Of a stretch of DNA of 64,000 nucleotides, positions 7,993 to 16,679 are shown piece after piece. Origin of the DNA: Bog-473 sp963725895. GTDB lineage: Bacteria > Actinomycetota > Acidimicrobiia > Acidimicrobiales > RAAP-2. The translations under genes and the position numbers were made by a program. Under the pieces are notes generated by a model. The model searched no databases. It was not told the origin of the DNA and saw only the letters and a list, made by a program, of their open reading frames with translations. Within the stretch, counting starts at the first letter, position 1, and the number at the start of each line of letters is the position of its first letter. The stretch lies in contig CAVSAJ010000001.1 in the NCBI GenBank assembly GCA_963725895.1, positions 1-64,000 on the forward strand, written 5' to 3'.

Positions 7993-8897
7993 GCCAGAGC
8001 GAAGTTCTCGTCCTGGCGGCTGACATCGGCGGCTCATATATGAGAGCCGCATTGGTTGACCACGACGGAAAGATCCTCGTTCACCAGAGCATTCCCACGC
8101 CTGCGCACGACGACGCCCCGGCAGCCCTCGTAGACCTGATTCGCATCGTCAAAGGTATGAGCGGACAGCACACGGCATGCCACGCCATCGTGGGTCTTCC
8201 TGGCGCTGTCGACTACGTCGCGGGAAGGCTCCTGTGGGCGCCCCATCTCCCGGAAACCTGGCCCGAGTTGCTGTCGAGCGACGAGCTGACGAGTCGCCTG
8301 GGACTTCCGGTCTACATCGCCAACGATGCTGACCTCGCGGCGGTTGGAGAGGCCGCATTCGGTGCAGGCGTAGGCACCGCCGACGTCGCGTACCTGACTA
8401 TCTCCACTGGCATCGGCGCCGGCATCATCTACGGAGGGCGGTTGCAGCGAGGCCGGCGCTCCCTCGCCGAGGTCGGTCACACCGTGATCGACTGGCACGC
8501 ATGGTGCGCAGCACAGCCCAGCACCCTCGAGGAGCTCGGTTCGGGCAGTGGCATGGCGCGCCAGGCTGCCGACGTAGGGCTCGGGGATCTCGATGCCCGG
8601 GCCATCATCGAAGCGGCCTCGATGGGGGATCGCCGGGCTCTCGACATCGTGAACCGCGCCACCGCGGCGTGTTCCGCCGGTATCTGCAACCTCGTCATGA
8701 CGTTCTCCCCGAGCGTCGTGGTCGTCGGGGGCGGCATCGGACGGCAAGAGGACTTCTTTGCGGCGGTTCGGGCGACCGTTGTGAGCCGACCGGAGCATCA
8801 CCCGACGGATCTTTCGATCGTTCGGTCGTCGCTGGGCGACGGTGCAGGGCTCGCGGGAGCGGCGGGCTGGGTGGCCGCGACTTCATGCAAGAGCTGA
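7986..8897 (+). CDS. ROK-family sugar kinase / transcriptional-type protein without the zinc motif
   Basis: The 303-residue protein shows the ROK actin-like ATPase core: LAADIGGSYMRAAL (phosphate 1), NDADLAAVGEAAFGAG, LTISTGIGAGIIYGGRL (phosphate 2) and AEVGHTVID. The CxCGxxGC zinc-binding motif that normally follows the GH pair is absent; the region reads HAWCAAQPSTLEELGSG. That is unusual for a glucokinase and may indicate another sugar or N-acyl sugar substrate. No N-terminal helix-turn-helix is present, so a kinase role is more likely than a repressor role. It overlaps pfkB by seven bases and is probably co-transcribed from the DosR-type promoter upstream of pfkB. Confidence 0.87.
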   Translation: MVSQSEVLVLAADIGGSYMRAALVDHDGKILVHQSIPTPAHDDAPAALVDLIRIVKGMSGQHTACHAIVGLPGAVDYVAGRLLWAPHLPETWPELLSSDELTSRLGLPVYIANDADLAAVGEAAFGAGVGTADVAYLTISTGIGAGIIYGGRLQRGRRSLAEVGHTVIDWHAWCAAQPSTLEELGSGSGMARQAADVGLGDLDARAIIEAASMGDRRALDIVNRATAACSAGICNLVMTFSPSVVVVGGGIGRQEDFFAAVRATVVSRPEHHPTDLSIVRSSLGDGAGLAGAAGWVAATSCKS

Positions 8898-9037
8898 GCC
8901 GCAATGGGACGGTCTGCCCTTTTCAGCCTTTCCCTGACTTCCTTCTCGGAACTTGCCGACCCGGTTTCGTTTCGTGCGGGATCCGTGCGCGAACGGACTG
9001 AAAATGGCACCTGCAAGTCCGCGGAAGGCCCTCGCTA

Positions 9038-9057
9038 TTTGGGACCAGGGTCCATGT
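9038..9057. promoter_or_regulatory. orphan DosR-type box
   Basis: TTTGGGACCAGGGTCCATGT has nine of ten core bases and the correct spacing of a DosR box. It lies between the convergent ROK kinase and kinase-ATPase genes, so it faces no annotated start. It could drive an unannotated or antisense transcript, or be fortuitous. Confidence 0.4.
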
Positions 9058-9094
9058 CCAGGAACCGATGCCTCGGGACGTCATCTGTAGTTTG

Positions 9095-10540
9095 TCAGGT
9101 TGTCACTCGCCACCCAACCTGCGCAGTGCGATCTCGTATATTCGTCGAAGCCCCCGCATGTGAGGTGTCGATGACGGTTGCCGAAGGCCAAGGGTCCATT
9201 TGAAATGCCATCGCATCTCGTACGGCGATGGTCGCTTCTGAAGCGTCGTCTCTGCGCTCGAGCCGTCGTCGGATCCGATCCGCTGCGACGCTGTCTTCGC
9301 ACCTACAGAGAATCGTGAGAAGTTCCTTTCTTGTCTCTTGTGCGAGATGGACAGCCTTGTCTCGCTCGTCGCGGCTGAGCCAGGATGCGTCAAGAATGAC
9401 CGACTCATCCTTTTCAAGATGTTCTTTCGCAGTCCTGAGCAGTTCGTCGTACACAGCGGCAACGGCCTTGGGCGCGTAACGATCGGGTCCAGCCTGTCGT
9501 TGTTGACGGATCTCGTCTGAACGCACCAGGACCCACCCGGTCTCCTCTGCCAGCCCGGCCGCCAGAGTGCTCTTCCCAGTACCGGGGAGTCCTCCAACCA
9601 GCACAAGTGCTGACCGGGCACTGCGCAGGTGCTTGAGGGCCAAGACCTGGAGCTCGTGAGCCGAGTCCGCTGATATCACATCCTGCTTGGAGCGGAGGCA
9701 GGCCACCTTGGCTCGCACATACGCACGCAGCGCGATGTGGAAGTGCAGAAGGGACGGGGGCAGACGAGTATCCGAATGACGTTCGTAGGCTTTTACAAAC
9801 ATACGAGCCGCATCCGGACGGCCAAGACGCTCCAGGTCCATTGCCATGAATGCAACGTCGGCACACACATCGTCCCAACGCAATCTGTCCGAGAATTCGA
9901 GGCAATCGAGGATGCGAACTCCATCATCAAGACAGAAAACATCCGATGCCTGCAGATCTCCGTGACCGTCACAGATATGCCCGTCCGCGATTCGGGTCTC
10001 GAGGAGTGCACGGTGTGAACTCAACCAGTGAGTAACGAGGTTCCGGATCTCGGTCTCGACCTCGGGATCCATCGTGGTGTTGTCGAGCTGCGACACTTCA
10101 TCGAAATTCTCCTTCCACTTATGTGCAAGTGCCGATGGGCTCGCAGACGCTGAAATTTCCACACTCCGCGCTGCGGTTGCATGAAAGGACGACAGGGTAG
10201 TTGCAACCGCGTCAAGCCTTGGCTCGATTGGTATATCGCTACGCAGCAACGAGGCCAGCTGGCGCTCCTGGGGAAGTGCCCGCATGACGACCATATGGTC
10301 AATGAGCTCCCCAGACATGACAATGTCGGCCACGCCAATGTACACGTCTGGCGACAAGCGACGATTGAGCTCGACCTCGCGGTGGCAGTCGGAGGCGCGA
10401 CTGGCGCGGTCCCTAAAGTCCAGAAACCCAAAGTGAACGGGCTTACGGATTTTGTAGACCCTGTCTCCGACAAAAAACAGAATCGAGATATGCGTCTCGG
10501 CCACCCGCACTGTAGGTGTTTTCGAACTCGTTGATTCCAC
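9095..10540 (-). CDS. bifunctional aminoglycoside-phosphotransferase-like / AAA ATP-binding protein (Rv2004c type)
   Basis: The 481-residue protein joins two kinase-like halves. The N-terminal half resembles APH/choline kinases: FFVGDRVYKIRKPVHFGFLDF near the start, catalytic-loop-like HGDLQASDVF and CLEFSDRLRWDDVCADVAF. The C-terminal half has a P-loop, LVGGLPGTGKSTLAAGLAEE, and LDASWLSRDERDKA of the zeta-toxin/gluconate-kinase-like ATPases. The GTG at 10540 is preceded by GGGAGG, and family similarity begins there; the reading is open for another 93 codons upstream but without similarity. The Mycobacterium tuberculosis homologue Rv2004c belongs to the DosR dormancy regulon. The true substrate of this family is unknown to me; drug resistance should not be assumed. 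Confidence 0.85.
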   Translation of the reverse strand: MESTSSKTPTVRVAETHISILFFVGDRVYKIRKPVHFGFLDFRDRASRASDCHREVELNRRLSPDVYIGVADIVMSGELIDHMVVMRALPQERQLASLLRSDIPIEPRLDAVATTLSSFHATAARSVEISASASPSALAHKWKENFDEVSQLDNTTMDPEVETEIRNLVTHWLSSHRALLETRIADGHICDGHGDLQASDVFCLDDGVRILDCLEFSDRLRWDDVCADVAFMAMDLERLGRPDAARMFVKAYERHSDTRLPPSLLHFHIALRAYVRAKVACLRSKQDVISADSAHELQVLALKHLRSARSALVLVGGLPGTGKSTLAAGLAEETGWVLVRSDEIRQQRQAGPDRYAPKAVAAVYDELLRTAKEHLEKDESVILDASWLSRDERDKAVHLAQETRKELLTILCRCEDSVAADRIRRRLERRDDASEATIAVRDAMAFQMDPWPSATVIDTSHAGASTNIRDRTAQVGWRVTT

Positions 10541-11545
10541 GCTGCCTCCCAAAGGCCTCGGAGGATCTGACTGCCCACGCGTCGCAGGAATGGTGGTATT
10601 CCCAATCGAAGCACGCGGGCCCCGACGAGCGAGTTCATAGCGGTCTTCCCCATGCGATTCGAACGGTGGCAAACGAGAGGCATGCGGTCCCGTCAACTCA
10701 ACTCGGATGGAAGAGAAGGCTCCGCGAAGTGGCATCGAAGCACGATCCGAGCAATACGAGGCCTGTTCGCCGACCCACTCAGGTATAAAGTCTCCATGAA
10801 GGGCGACCGAGCTAGTCATCGGCTATGAGCTTGTTCGAAGACCAACTCGACCAGTGAAGAGCTCCTCCCGCTTGTCGTACGAGTTCCTCGATGCCAACGA
10901 GCGCGGAAAACCCGTCCGCGGCCGGGAGCTCGAGCTCGTCGATTTCCATTGCGAGTGACCTGTGACCCTCATTGAGGACCTCTGCGGGCCAGCGTCAACT
11001 TGCATACCAAACTCTCCGGACTCCATGGCTAGACGGATCTCATGTTCTGACGCGGCTTTCAGGCCATTCCTTGCTCGTGATCTCCGGAAAGAAGGCACGA
11101 GACCAATAGTTGCGTCAGCACCGGTCAACTGTCCGGGTTCGAAGGTCCTCTCAGATGGGGACTTTGGTCCCGTTGTGACTGTCTCGTTGTGCGTTCGCTT
11201 CCCCCGTAGGCGAGTCATCTGAGGAGCAGCCAAAGTGGCCGATGCTGTCGGGAGAGCCGCCGTTGTCTATGCAGTCTGGGTGCGCTTGTAGCTCCTCCGG
11301 TGCCCAGGTAGCTCACCCAGAGTGGCGTTCCCGAGTTCAGCGCCAACGCGCAGACACGCTGCACGGTGGAATCTCGGCGAACGCCCGCCACCTCAGATCA
11401 ACTACTTCGAGTCGAAGGAGGCCCTTCGCCGATCAGAGCGAGTGGACTTCTCGAAGACGTCCCAGTGCTCCACGAGAGTATCAATGCCGCGCCCGCGACG
11501 CATCGCACACCAGGCCGCGTTTCAGCCCAGGTTGTTTGGGGTCCG
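10541..11545. other. 1-kb stretch without a confident gene
   Basis: No open frame here has family similarity. On the minus strand, between about 10,812 and 11,070, two adjacent frames read as plausible protein (EIRLAMESGEFGMQVDAG in one, then VLNEGHRSLAMEIDELEL in the next). That could be a decayed gene interrupted by a one-base shift near 10,990. It also contains the DosR-type box at 11,155-11,174 and a GGGAC half-site at 10,687-10,691 (minus sense) about 150 bases before the kinase-ATPase start. Confidence 0.4.
11155..11174. promoter_or_regulatory. DosR-type box, near-consensus
   Basis: ATGGGGACTTTGGTCCCGTT has both core half-sites perfect, and the centre TTTG resembles the consensus TWWA. 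It is the best consensus match in the window. It is about 615 bases from the kinase-ATPase start on the minus strand, with only a possible decayed reading frame in between, so its target is unclear. Confidence 0.5.
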
Positions 11546-11809
11546 CTACTCGCCTGCACGCCAGCGGCGGTAGAGCTCGGTGAGCTCGTCGACCGCCCTG
11601 GGAGAAAGGTCTTCAGGTTCGATGCTTCCGCTGAGACGGATGGTGATCCGGATCTGCTCGAGATAGGCAGAGCAATTGGGGCACGCGTCCAAGTGGGCCC
11701 TCAATCGTCGGCGCTGGCGCCGAGACAGCGTCCCTTCGAGATACTCGGTCAGGAGCTCGATCGCCTGCTGGCAGACCAGGTCCCTTCGACGCAACGTCGG
11801 CATCTTCAT
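11546..11809 (-). CDS. zinc-finger anti-sigma factor (zf-HC2 type), short
   Basis: The 87-residue product has the zinc-binding anti-sigma signature HLDACPNC (H-x3-C-x2-C), preceded by an LTEYLEGTLSRRQRRRLRAHL helix typical of the anti-sigma domain. There is no transmembrane segment or periplasmic domain, so it is a soluble, possibly redox- or zinc-responsive regulator rather than a membrane sensor. Its ATG overlaps the sigma-factor stop as ATGA, the normal arrangement for a cognate sigma/anti-sigma pair. Predicted role: bind and silence the ECF sigma factor encoded immediately upstream. Confidence 0.87.
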   Translation of the reverse strand: MKMPTLRRRDLVCQQAIELLTEYLEGTLSRRQRRRLRAHLDACPNCSAYLEQIRITIRLSGSIEPEDLSPRAVDELTELYRRWRAGE

Positions 11810-12390
11810 GCCCTTCCTATGTGCGTTGTAAGCATCTCACGGAGCCCAGCACGGCCGCGGTGCAGGAGGACTCTCTGGTTGCCAGCGCGGATGCCGAGGA
11901 CGTCGCTCGCCTCTTCGCTGGAGAGGCCCTCGACGTCGCGAAGCAGCACCACTTCACGCTGCCGAGGCGGCAGCCGGTCGAGGGCGTTGCGTAGTGCTGG
12001 AGCAACTGAAGCGGCGACGACCCGGTCGTCGATGTCTTCGTCCCAACCGACGACCGGTTGTATCCAATGGCCCAAAGAGTCGAAGAACGAGGGGTCGACT
12101 GCGGGTGCCGAACTCGGCGTGCGTCGCTCCTCGCTGGAATGGGCGGAGCGGACGCGATTGACCAAGATCCGGAACAGCCATGTCTTCAACGACGATCGAG
12201 CTTCGAAGCGTTCGATTCCCTTTACGACGCTCATCCATGTGTCCTGGACCGCCTCCTCGGCGACCGCCTCATTGTTGACCATCGACCTGGCCAAGCGCAG
12301 CATCGGCATCTGGTACTGGCGCACCAACATGACGAAGGCAAGCTCGTCTCCGTCGCAAAGGCGGGCCACTAGCTCATTGTCCGACTCCAC
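11806..12390 (-). CDS. ECF RNA polymerase sigma factor
   Basis: The product has sigma region 2 (ELAFVMLVRQYQMPMLRLAR, then AEEAVQDTWMSVVKGIERFE and LKTWLFRILVNR) and region 4 (ALRNALDRLPPRQREVVLLRDVEGLSSEEASDVLGI), with the 1.1 and 3 regions missing, as in ECF factors. I chose GTG 12390 (VESDNELVARL), where family similarity begins; the frame is open to GTG 12486, which would add 32 residues. Neither start has a convincing ribosome site. The downstream zinc-finger anti-sigma gene overlaps it. The divergent secreted beta-propeller gene is a candidate target because the promoters share 200 bases. Confidence 0.88.
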   Translation of the reverse strand: MESDNELVARLCDGDELAFVMLVRQYQMPMLRLARSMVNNEAVAEEAVQDTWMSVVKGIERFEARSSLKTWLFRILVNRVRSAHSSEERRTPSSAPAVDPSFFDSLGHWIQPVVGWDEDIDDRVVAASVAPALRNALDRLPPRQREVVLLRDVEGLSSEEASDVLGIRAGNQRVLLHRGRAGLREMLTTHIGRA

Positions 12391-12603
12391 GGGACAGATC
12401 GTAGGACGTACTTTCCTCAAGACGAGCGCGAGGTCAGTGCGCTCCGGTGCATTGCACTTCCTACCTGGGTCGAGACGAGACCTCACGTCATTTTGTCCAG
12501 CGCATCGATGAATCCGTTACGCCGACGTTTTAAAAGTGTCGTGTAACGCGGGGTACCTCCTCGAGGACTGTATGTACAGCAATCTGACATCAGGAGGAGA
12601 TAA

Positions 12604-13755
12604 ATGAAAACCTTTGCTCGATTGGCCGTGGCCGCAGCAGCGGCCCTTGGGCTGTCTGCGCTGGTTCTGCCGGCCGTGGCCGGTGCAGATCCCGTGCCGA
12701 ATATTCCTGTGTTCGCCCAGTATGGCGATCACGCCTTGTTCGTGCAGACGGACAACACAGCGGGGAACCAGGTCGTGGCGTACCACCGCAACGCCAATGG
12801 AACCCTGGCGCCTGCCGGAACCTACGCAACCGGAGGGCTCGGCGGCGTGCTCAACGGCTCGGCTGTCGATCACCTCGCTTCCCAAGGCTCGCTGACCTAC
12901 GACGCAGTGCACAACCTGCTCTACGCCGTGAACGCTGGGAGCAACACAGTCTCGGTGTTCTCCGTGTACGGAGATCAGCTCTCGTTGCGACAGGTGATTA
13001 ACTCGGGCGGCCAGTTCCCTGTAAGCGTTGCCGTCCACGGTTTCAACGTTTATGTCCTGAACGCGCTCAGCGCCAACGTGCAGGGGTACGTGTCATTCTT
13101 CGGGCGACTCTTCCCCCTTCCCGGCTCCGATCGCAGCCTCGGGCTCACGGTGCCGACCAACGCGAACCAGTTCACGAACACTCCTGGTGAGGTGGCAGTC
13201 TCGCCGAACGGCGCCAACCTGGTCGTCACCACCAAGTTGAACAATGACGACATCGACGTCTTCAACATCGGGCCCTTTGGAACGCTGTCGCCGTCGCCGG
13301 TCGTTACGTCCGATCCGGGTGGTCCGTTCGGAGTGACATTCGATGCGGCGGGCCATCTCGTGGTGGCAAACACCGCCTCCAACTCCTTGGCCACGTACGT
13401 GCTGGAACCAAACGGCACAGCAACGGCTATCGACACCGTCCTCGACGGACAAGCCGCGACCTGCTGGGTGGCTGGAGCGCAGGGATCCTTCTTCGCCTCC
13501 AACGCCGGGAGTGCCGACCTAAGCCGGTTCCAGGAGCAGCCGTTTTCGGGAGCCCTTACGCTGACGGGCGAGACGCCGACCGACACCGGCACGGTCGACG
13601 CGGCGGCTTCTCTCGACCAGCAGTTCCTGTATGTCCAGACGGGCGCCAACGGCATCGTGGACGAGTTCCAGGTGGGTCCCGGCGGCTCGCTGACCGCCAT
13701 CGGCTCGGTGACAGTGCCGGGTGCAGTCGGCGGTGAGGGGATTGCCGCCCTCTAA
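12604..13755 (+). CDS. secreted beta-propeller (lactonase-like) protein
   Basis: The 383-residue protein begins with a clear signal peptide (MKTFARLAVAAAAALGLSAL, cleavage after AVAGA). About seven repeats of the type VYVLNALSANVQGY, VVVANTASNSLATYVL and LYVQTGANGIVDEF follow, characteristic of 6-phosphogluconolactonase/YncE-like propellers. Enzymatic residues cannot be assigned, so an exported binding or surface function is as likely as lactonase activity. The ATG has a near-ideal ribosome site (AGGAGGAGATAA spacing), suggesting strong expression. It is transcribed divergently from the ECF sigma/anti-sigma pair, and a strong hairpin follows it. Confidence 0.85.
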   Translation: MKTFARLAVAAAAALGLSALVLPAVAGADPVPNIPVFAQYGDHALFVQTDNTAGNQVVAYHRNANGTLAPAGTYATGGLGGVLNGSAVDHLASQGSLTYDAVHNLLYAVNAGSNTVSVFSVYGDQLSLRQVINSGGQFPVSVAVHGFNVYVLNALSANVQGYVSFFGRLFPLPGSDRSLGLTVPTNANQFTNTPGEVAVSPNGANLVVTTKLNNDDIDVFNIGPFGTLSPSPVVTSDPGGPFGVTFDAAGHLVVANTASNSLATYVLEPNGTATAIDTVLDGQAATCWVAGAQGSFFASNAGSADLSRFQEQPFSGALTLTGETPTDTGTVDAAASLDQQFLYVQTGANGIVDEFQVGPGGSLTAIGSVTVPGAVGGEGIAAL

Positions 13756-13774
13756 GTGCAGCATGCCATTGCGC

Positions 13775-13811
13775 CACCAGCGCCGGGGAGTACACATTCC
13801 CGGCGCTGGTG
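13775..13811 (+). terminator. GC-rich hairpin after the beta-propeller gene
   Basis: CACCAGCGCCGGG pairs perfectly with CCCGGCGCTGGTG across an 11-base loop, starting 20 bases after the stop. A T-rich but not pure-T tract follows. It is a likely transcription terminator. Confidence 0.65.
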
Positions 13812-15038
13812 CGCGTCGGTATCTTGATCTTCTGTTGGAGCAGTACCGGCGGACACATCACCGATCCGGAAGTAGACGGCCCAGTCGCCGGGCCGCGACG
13901 TCCGACGCGGCATTGCTCATGACCGGCTGCATCGACGACCGCCGGGCGAGAGCCGATTCACGACGTCGTCTACGAGTTCGTAGTCTTCGAGGTCGACAAA
14001 ACCTGAGCCATCACTTCGGGGAGCACGACAGGCATCTCGTGGAATTGTGGACAGGGACCCGCTGCCAAACTGGGATGCTCCTTGGCGATGCAACGGAGTC
14101 CATGATCCGAGACCGTTCTCGGTGTCGCGACGGCGACAGAAGCAGCCTCAAGATGTTCACGGCCGTGGTAGTGGAAGTCATCCCACTGAATGCTCTCGTC
14201 GCTCGCATGAGAACGACCCGATATGCCGTCTCCAAGGCATCTTCGACCTCGTTCATGTCCCGAAATACCCTGAAGGACCCGGGCGACATTTCCTGGGTCA
14301 CCGCAATCAAATGTCGAAGTGGTAGACGATGGCGGGCGGCGTCGGACTCAGTGATTAACGAAGGGAAGGCAGGCCGCGTACGCGAGCAGGACGACCGCCT
14401 TCAAGCGTCGGTGTGTTGCCCAAGAATATCTACGTGGATGCCAAGGCCCCTAAGTTCCTCGTGAGTCTGATTGCGTCACCCCACGTCTTATTTCAACAAC
14501 TCGAACTCTCGAGCCAGAAGCCACCGAAATGGGAGAACGTCGACGCGCACAGCGTGCTTCACTTTCTCAACGGCGAGCTCAACCACAGCCGTGTCGCATT
14601 TCGACAACTGGCCACCGTCGGCCAGCAGCCCGGCCTTGCCCGTCTTCAAGAGGTCACGAAACCGGGACGGACAAGATCTTGATCGGTTACGCTCCGCTTG
14701 CCCTCGGACATGATGTATTTGTGAGAAGCAGCGAGGGGAGAATGTCGGCCTCGACATCTCACCGATGCTGCCTCTTGTCCTTGGTGTCTCCGACCATCTG
14801 TGAGTTCAGAAGGCGCCGGTAATAGCGGTTTCTCCGCGTCGTCAGTTGGCCGGTGGGTAGAAGACCGATCTACTACAGGGGCGAGGTGGACGGGGTGGAA
14901 ACTGGGTGGACGGAACAGCACGGTGGGGAACAGAACTCTCGGCGCGAGGTGTGGTGCGGGATGGCGCCCGGCGGATCGCGCACTGGGAACGACGACCGGC
15001 ATTGCATTACCCTTCGGGTACCTGAGAGGAGCGAGAAG
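13812..15038. other. 1.2-kb stretch without a confident gene; possible decayed minus-strand gene
   Basis: No continuous frame shows family similarity. Minus-strand patches in different frames read like former protein: FRVFRDMNEVEDALETA near 14,260; then HYHGREHLEAA and CIAKEHPSLAAGPCPQFHEM near 14,080-14,190; then VDLEDYELVDDVVNRLSPGG near 13,960. This suggests an eroded gene, unidentified. The 3' third holds a member of the intergenic repeat family (14,846-14,905) ahead of the S53 peptidase gene. Confidence 0.35.
14846..14905 (+). repeat. intergenic element, copy A
   Basis: This copy contains the imperfect palindrome TAGAAGACCGATCTACTA (14,858-14,875), then ACAGGGGCGAG, then TGGACGGGGTGGAAA (14,887-14,901). 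The 15-base segment is shared in the form TGGACGRGSTGGAAA with copies B and C. It lies 137 bases before the peptidase ATG. Whether it is a regulator site, an RNA element or a small repeat is unknown. Confidence 0.5.
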
Positions 15039-16679
15039 ATGCAACTCCTTCGTGGCCGCGCGGTGGGGTGGACTGTGGCCGTGCTCATATGTCTATTGGT
15101 GGCCCCGGTCGGCGGCGGCGCAGCGAGCGCCGCTGCGACGACGCGATCAGCCAATGCAGAAGTCGGTGTGGGTGCTATTCCGGCGTCGTGCAATCGGGCC
15201 GAGCCGCCCGGCGTTGCCCGCTGTTACCTGAGTGTCGAACCCGCCGGGACGTCCGCTGTGGAGGCACCTTTCGAGAGCAGGGCCAAGCTGTGCACACAGG
15301 ACAAGGCGTCAGGCTGGACCGCCTGCAACCTCGAAAGCGCCTACGCGATCAGGAGCATAATCGGGAGTGACGGCAACGGCAGCCTGGTTGCCGTCGTCGA
15401 CCCGTACGACGACCCCAACGCGGCGACCGACCTTGCCACTTATCGCTCGTTCAACAAGCTGCCTGCATGCACCACCACCAATGGGTGCTTCGAGAAAGTC
15501 AATCAGGAGGGCCAGACTGGCGATTACCCGAGCACGAATTCAGGGAACGGCTGGGCGGATGAGATCTCTCTCGACATGGAGATGGTCTCGGCCGTATGCC
15601 CGCTCTGCCATATCCTCCTGGTCGAGGCCAACTCCAACGGCTTCGGCGACCTGACAGCCGCCGAGAATGAGGCCGCCGCCCTCGGCGCGGGCGTCATCAG
15701 CAATAGCTGGGGCACCGGCGAGTTCGACGGCGAGACCGGCTACGACCCGAGTTTCGATCATCCAGGCGTCGACATCACCGACTCCTCGGGCGATGGGGCC
15801 TACCAGGGTGGCGTGCAGTACCCCTCAGCCTCACCCTACGTGACCTCCGTCGGCGGCACCCAGCTGAAGGCGAAGGCGAACGCGCGAGGTTGGAAAGAGA
15901 CGGCCTGGGTGAACACGACGAGTAGTCCGCCGACGCAGGGATCGGGCAGCGGTTGCTCGTCGTACGAGCCCAAGCCCTCCTGGCAGACCGATGCCGGTTG
16001 TGCCATGCGCATGACCGCCGATGTGAGCGCGGTAGCCGCGAACGTGAAGTTCTACGACACCTACGAGGAATCGGGGTGGCTCTACGGCTTCGGCACCAGC
16101 GTGTCGTCGCCCATCATTGCCGGTATGTACGGCTTGGCGGACAACCAGCCGACCTATACGGTCGCTGCCTCCGCGGCTTGGGCCGCCGCCTCCAGCGACT
16201 TCTACGACATTACGAAGGGGACGGAGGGCACCTGCACGCCGACCTACTTCTGCGAGGCGGGTCCTGGCTATGACGGCCCAACCGGGCTCGGCACCCCCGA
16301 TGGAATCGGAGCGTTCAAGGTGCCAGTGACAGGACCCCCGACAATCAGCTCTGTCACTTTTGGCGGGGCCGCGTCGAACCCCACCGTTACCATCAACGGG
16401 AGCAATTTCGGGACCGAGCCGGGGAGCAGCCCAGCGGGGTGCGGGACGAGCGGCGACAACTTCTCCGGTATCAGCCTGACCTTCAACGACACGACGGGAG
16501 GTTGGGGCGCCGGCACCGGCGGCGACTGCATCGGACTCGTCGTCAGCAGCTACACCAGTACGCAGGTCGTCTACCAGTTCGGGTCCGGTTACACCGTTTA
16601 CGGGACGGCGAACAGCGGCGACGGGTTCAGCGTCATGGTGCAGGGAGCGAGCTACAGCGGCACCGTGAGCTATCCCTAG
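15039..16679 (+). CDS. secreted S53 (sedolisin)-type serine peptidase with C-terminal Ig-like domain
   Basis: The 546-residue protein starts with a signal peptide (hydrophobic VGWTVAVLICLLVAPVGG, then AAS). The catalytic pattern of sedolisins is visible: WADEISLDMEM (Glu and Asp, near residues 174-178), DITDSSGDGAYQ (oxyanion Asp near 250) and GFGTSVSSPIIAGM (nucleophile Ser near 353). The long propeptide of classical sedolisins is absent, with only a short pro-region. After about residue 430 an IPT/TIG-like segment (PTISSVTFGGAASNPTVTI) probably serves in surface or substrate binding. The ATG follows GAGAGGAGCGAGAAG. It likely degrades extracellular protein, perhaps in acid. Copy A of the intergenic element lies upstream. 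Confidence 0.85.
   Translation: MQLLRGRAVGWTVAVLICLLVAPVGGGAASAAATTRSANAEVGVGAIPASCNRAEPPGVARCYLSVEPAGTSAVEAPFESRAKLCTQDKASGWTACNLESAYAIRSIIGSDGNGSLVAVVDPYDDPNAATDLATYRSFNKLPACTTTNGCFEKVNQEGQTGDYPSTNSGNGWADEISLDMEMVSAVCPLCHILLVEANSNGFGDLTAAENEAAALGAGVISNSWGTGEFDGETGYDPSFDHPGVDITDSSGDGAYQGGVQYPSASPYVTSVGGTQLKAKANARGWKETAWVNTTSSPPTQGSGSGCSSYEPKPSWQTDAGCAMRMTADVSAVAANVKFYDTYEESGWLYGFGTSVSSPIIAGMYGLADNQPTYTVAASAAWAAASSDFYDITKGTEGTCTPTYFCEAGPGYDGPTGLGTPDGIGAFKVPVTGPPTISSVTFGGAASNPTVTINGSNFGTEPGSSPAGCGTSGDNFSGISLTFNDTTGGWGAGTGGDCIGLVVSSYTSTQVVYQFGSGYTVYGTANSGDGFSVMVQGASYSGTVSYP

Noticed and set aside
10541..10819. 93-residue N-terminal extension of the kinase-ATPase
   Set aside because: No family similarity and no ribosome site, while GTG 10540 has GGGAGG just upstream.
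11366..12511. 381-residue plus-strand protein
   Set aside because: It is antisense to the ECF sigma and anti-sigma genes and is low complexity.
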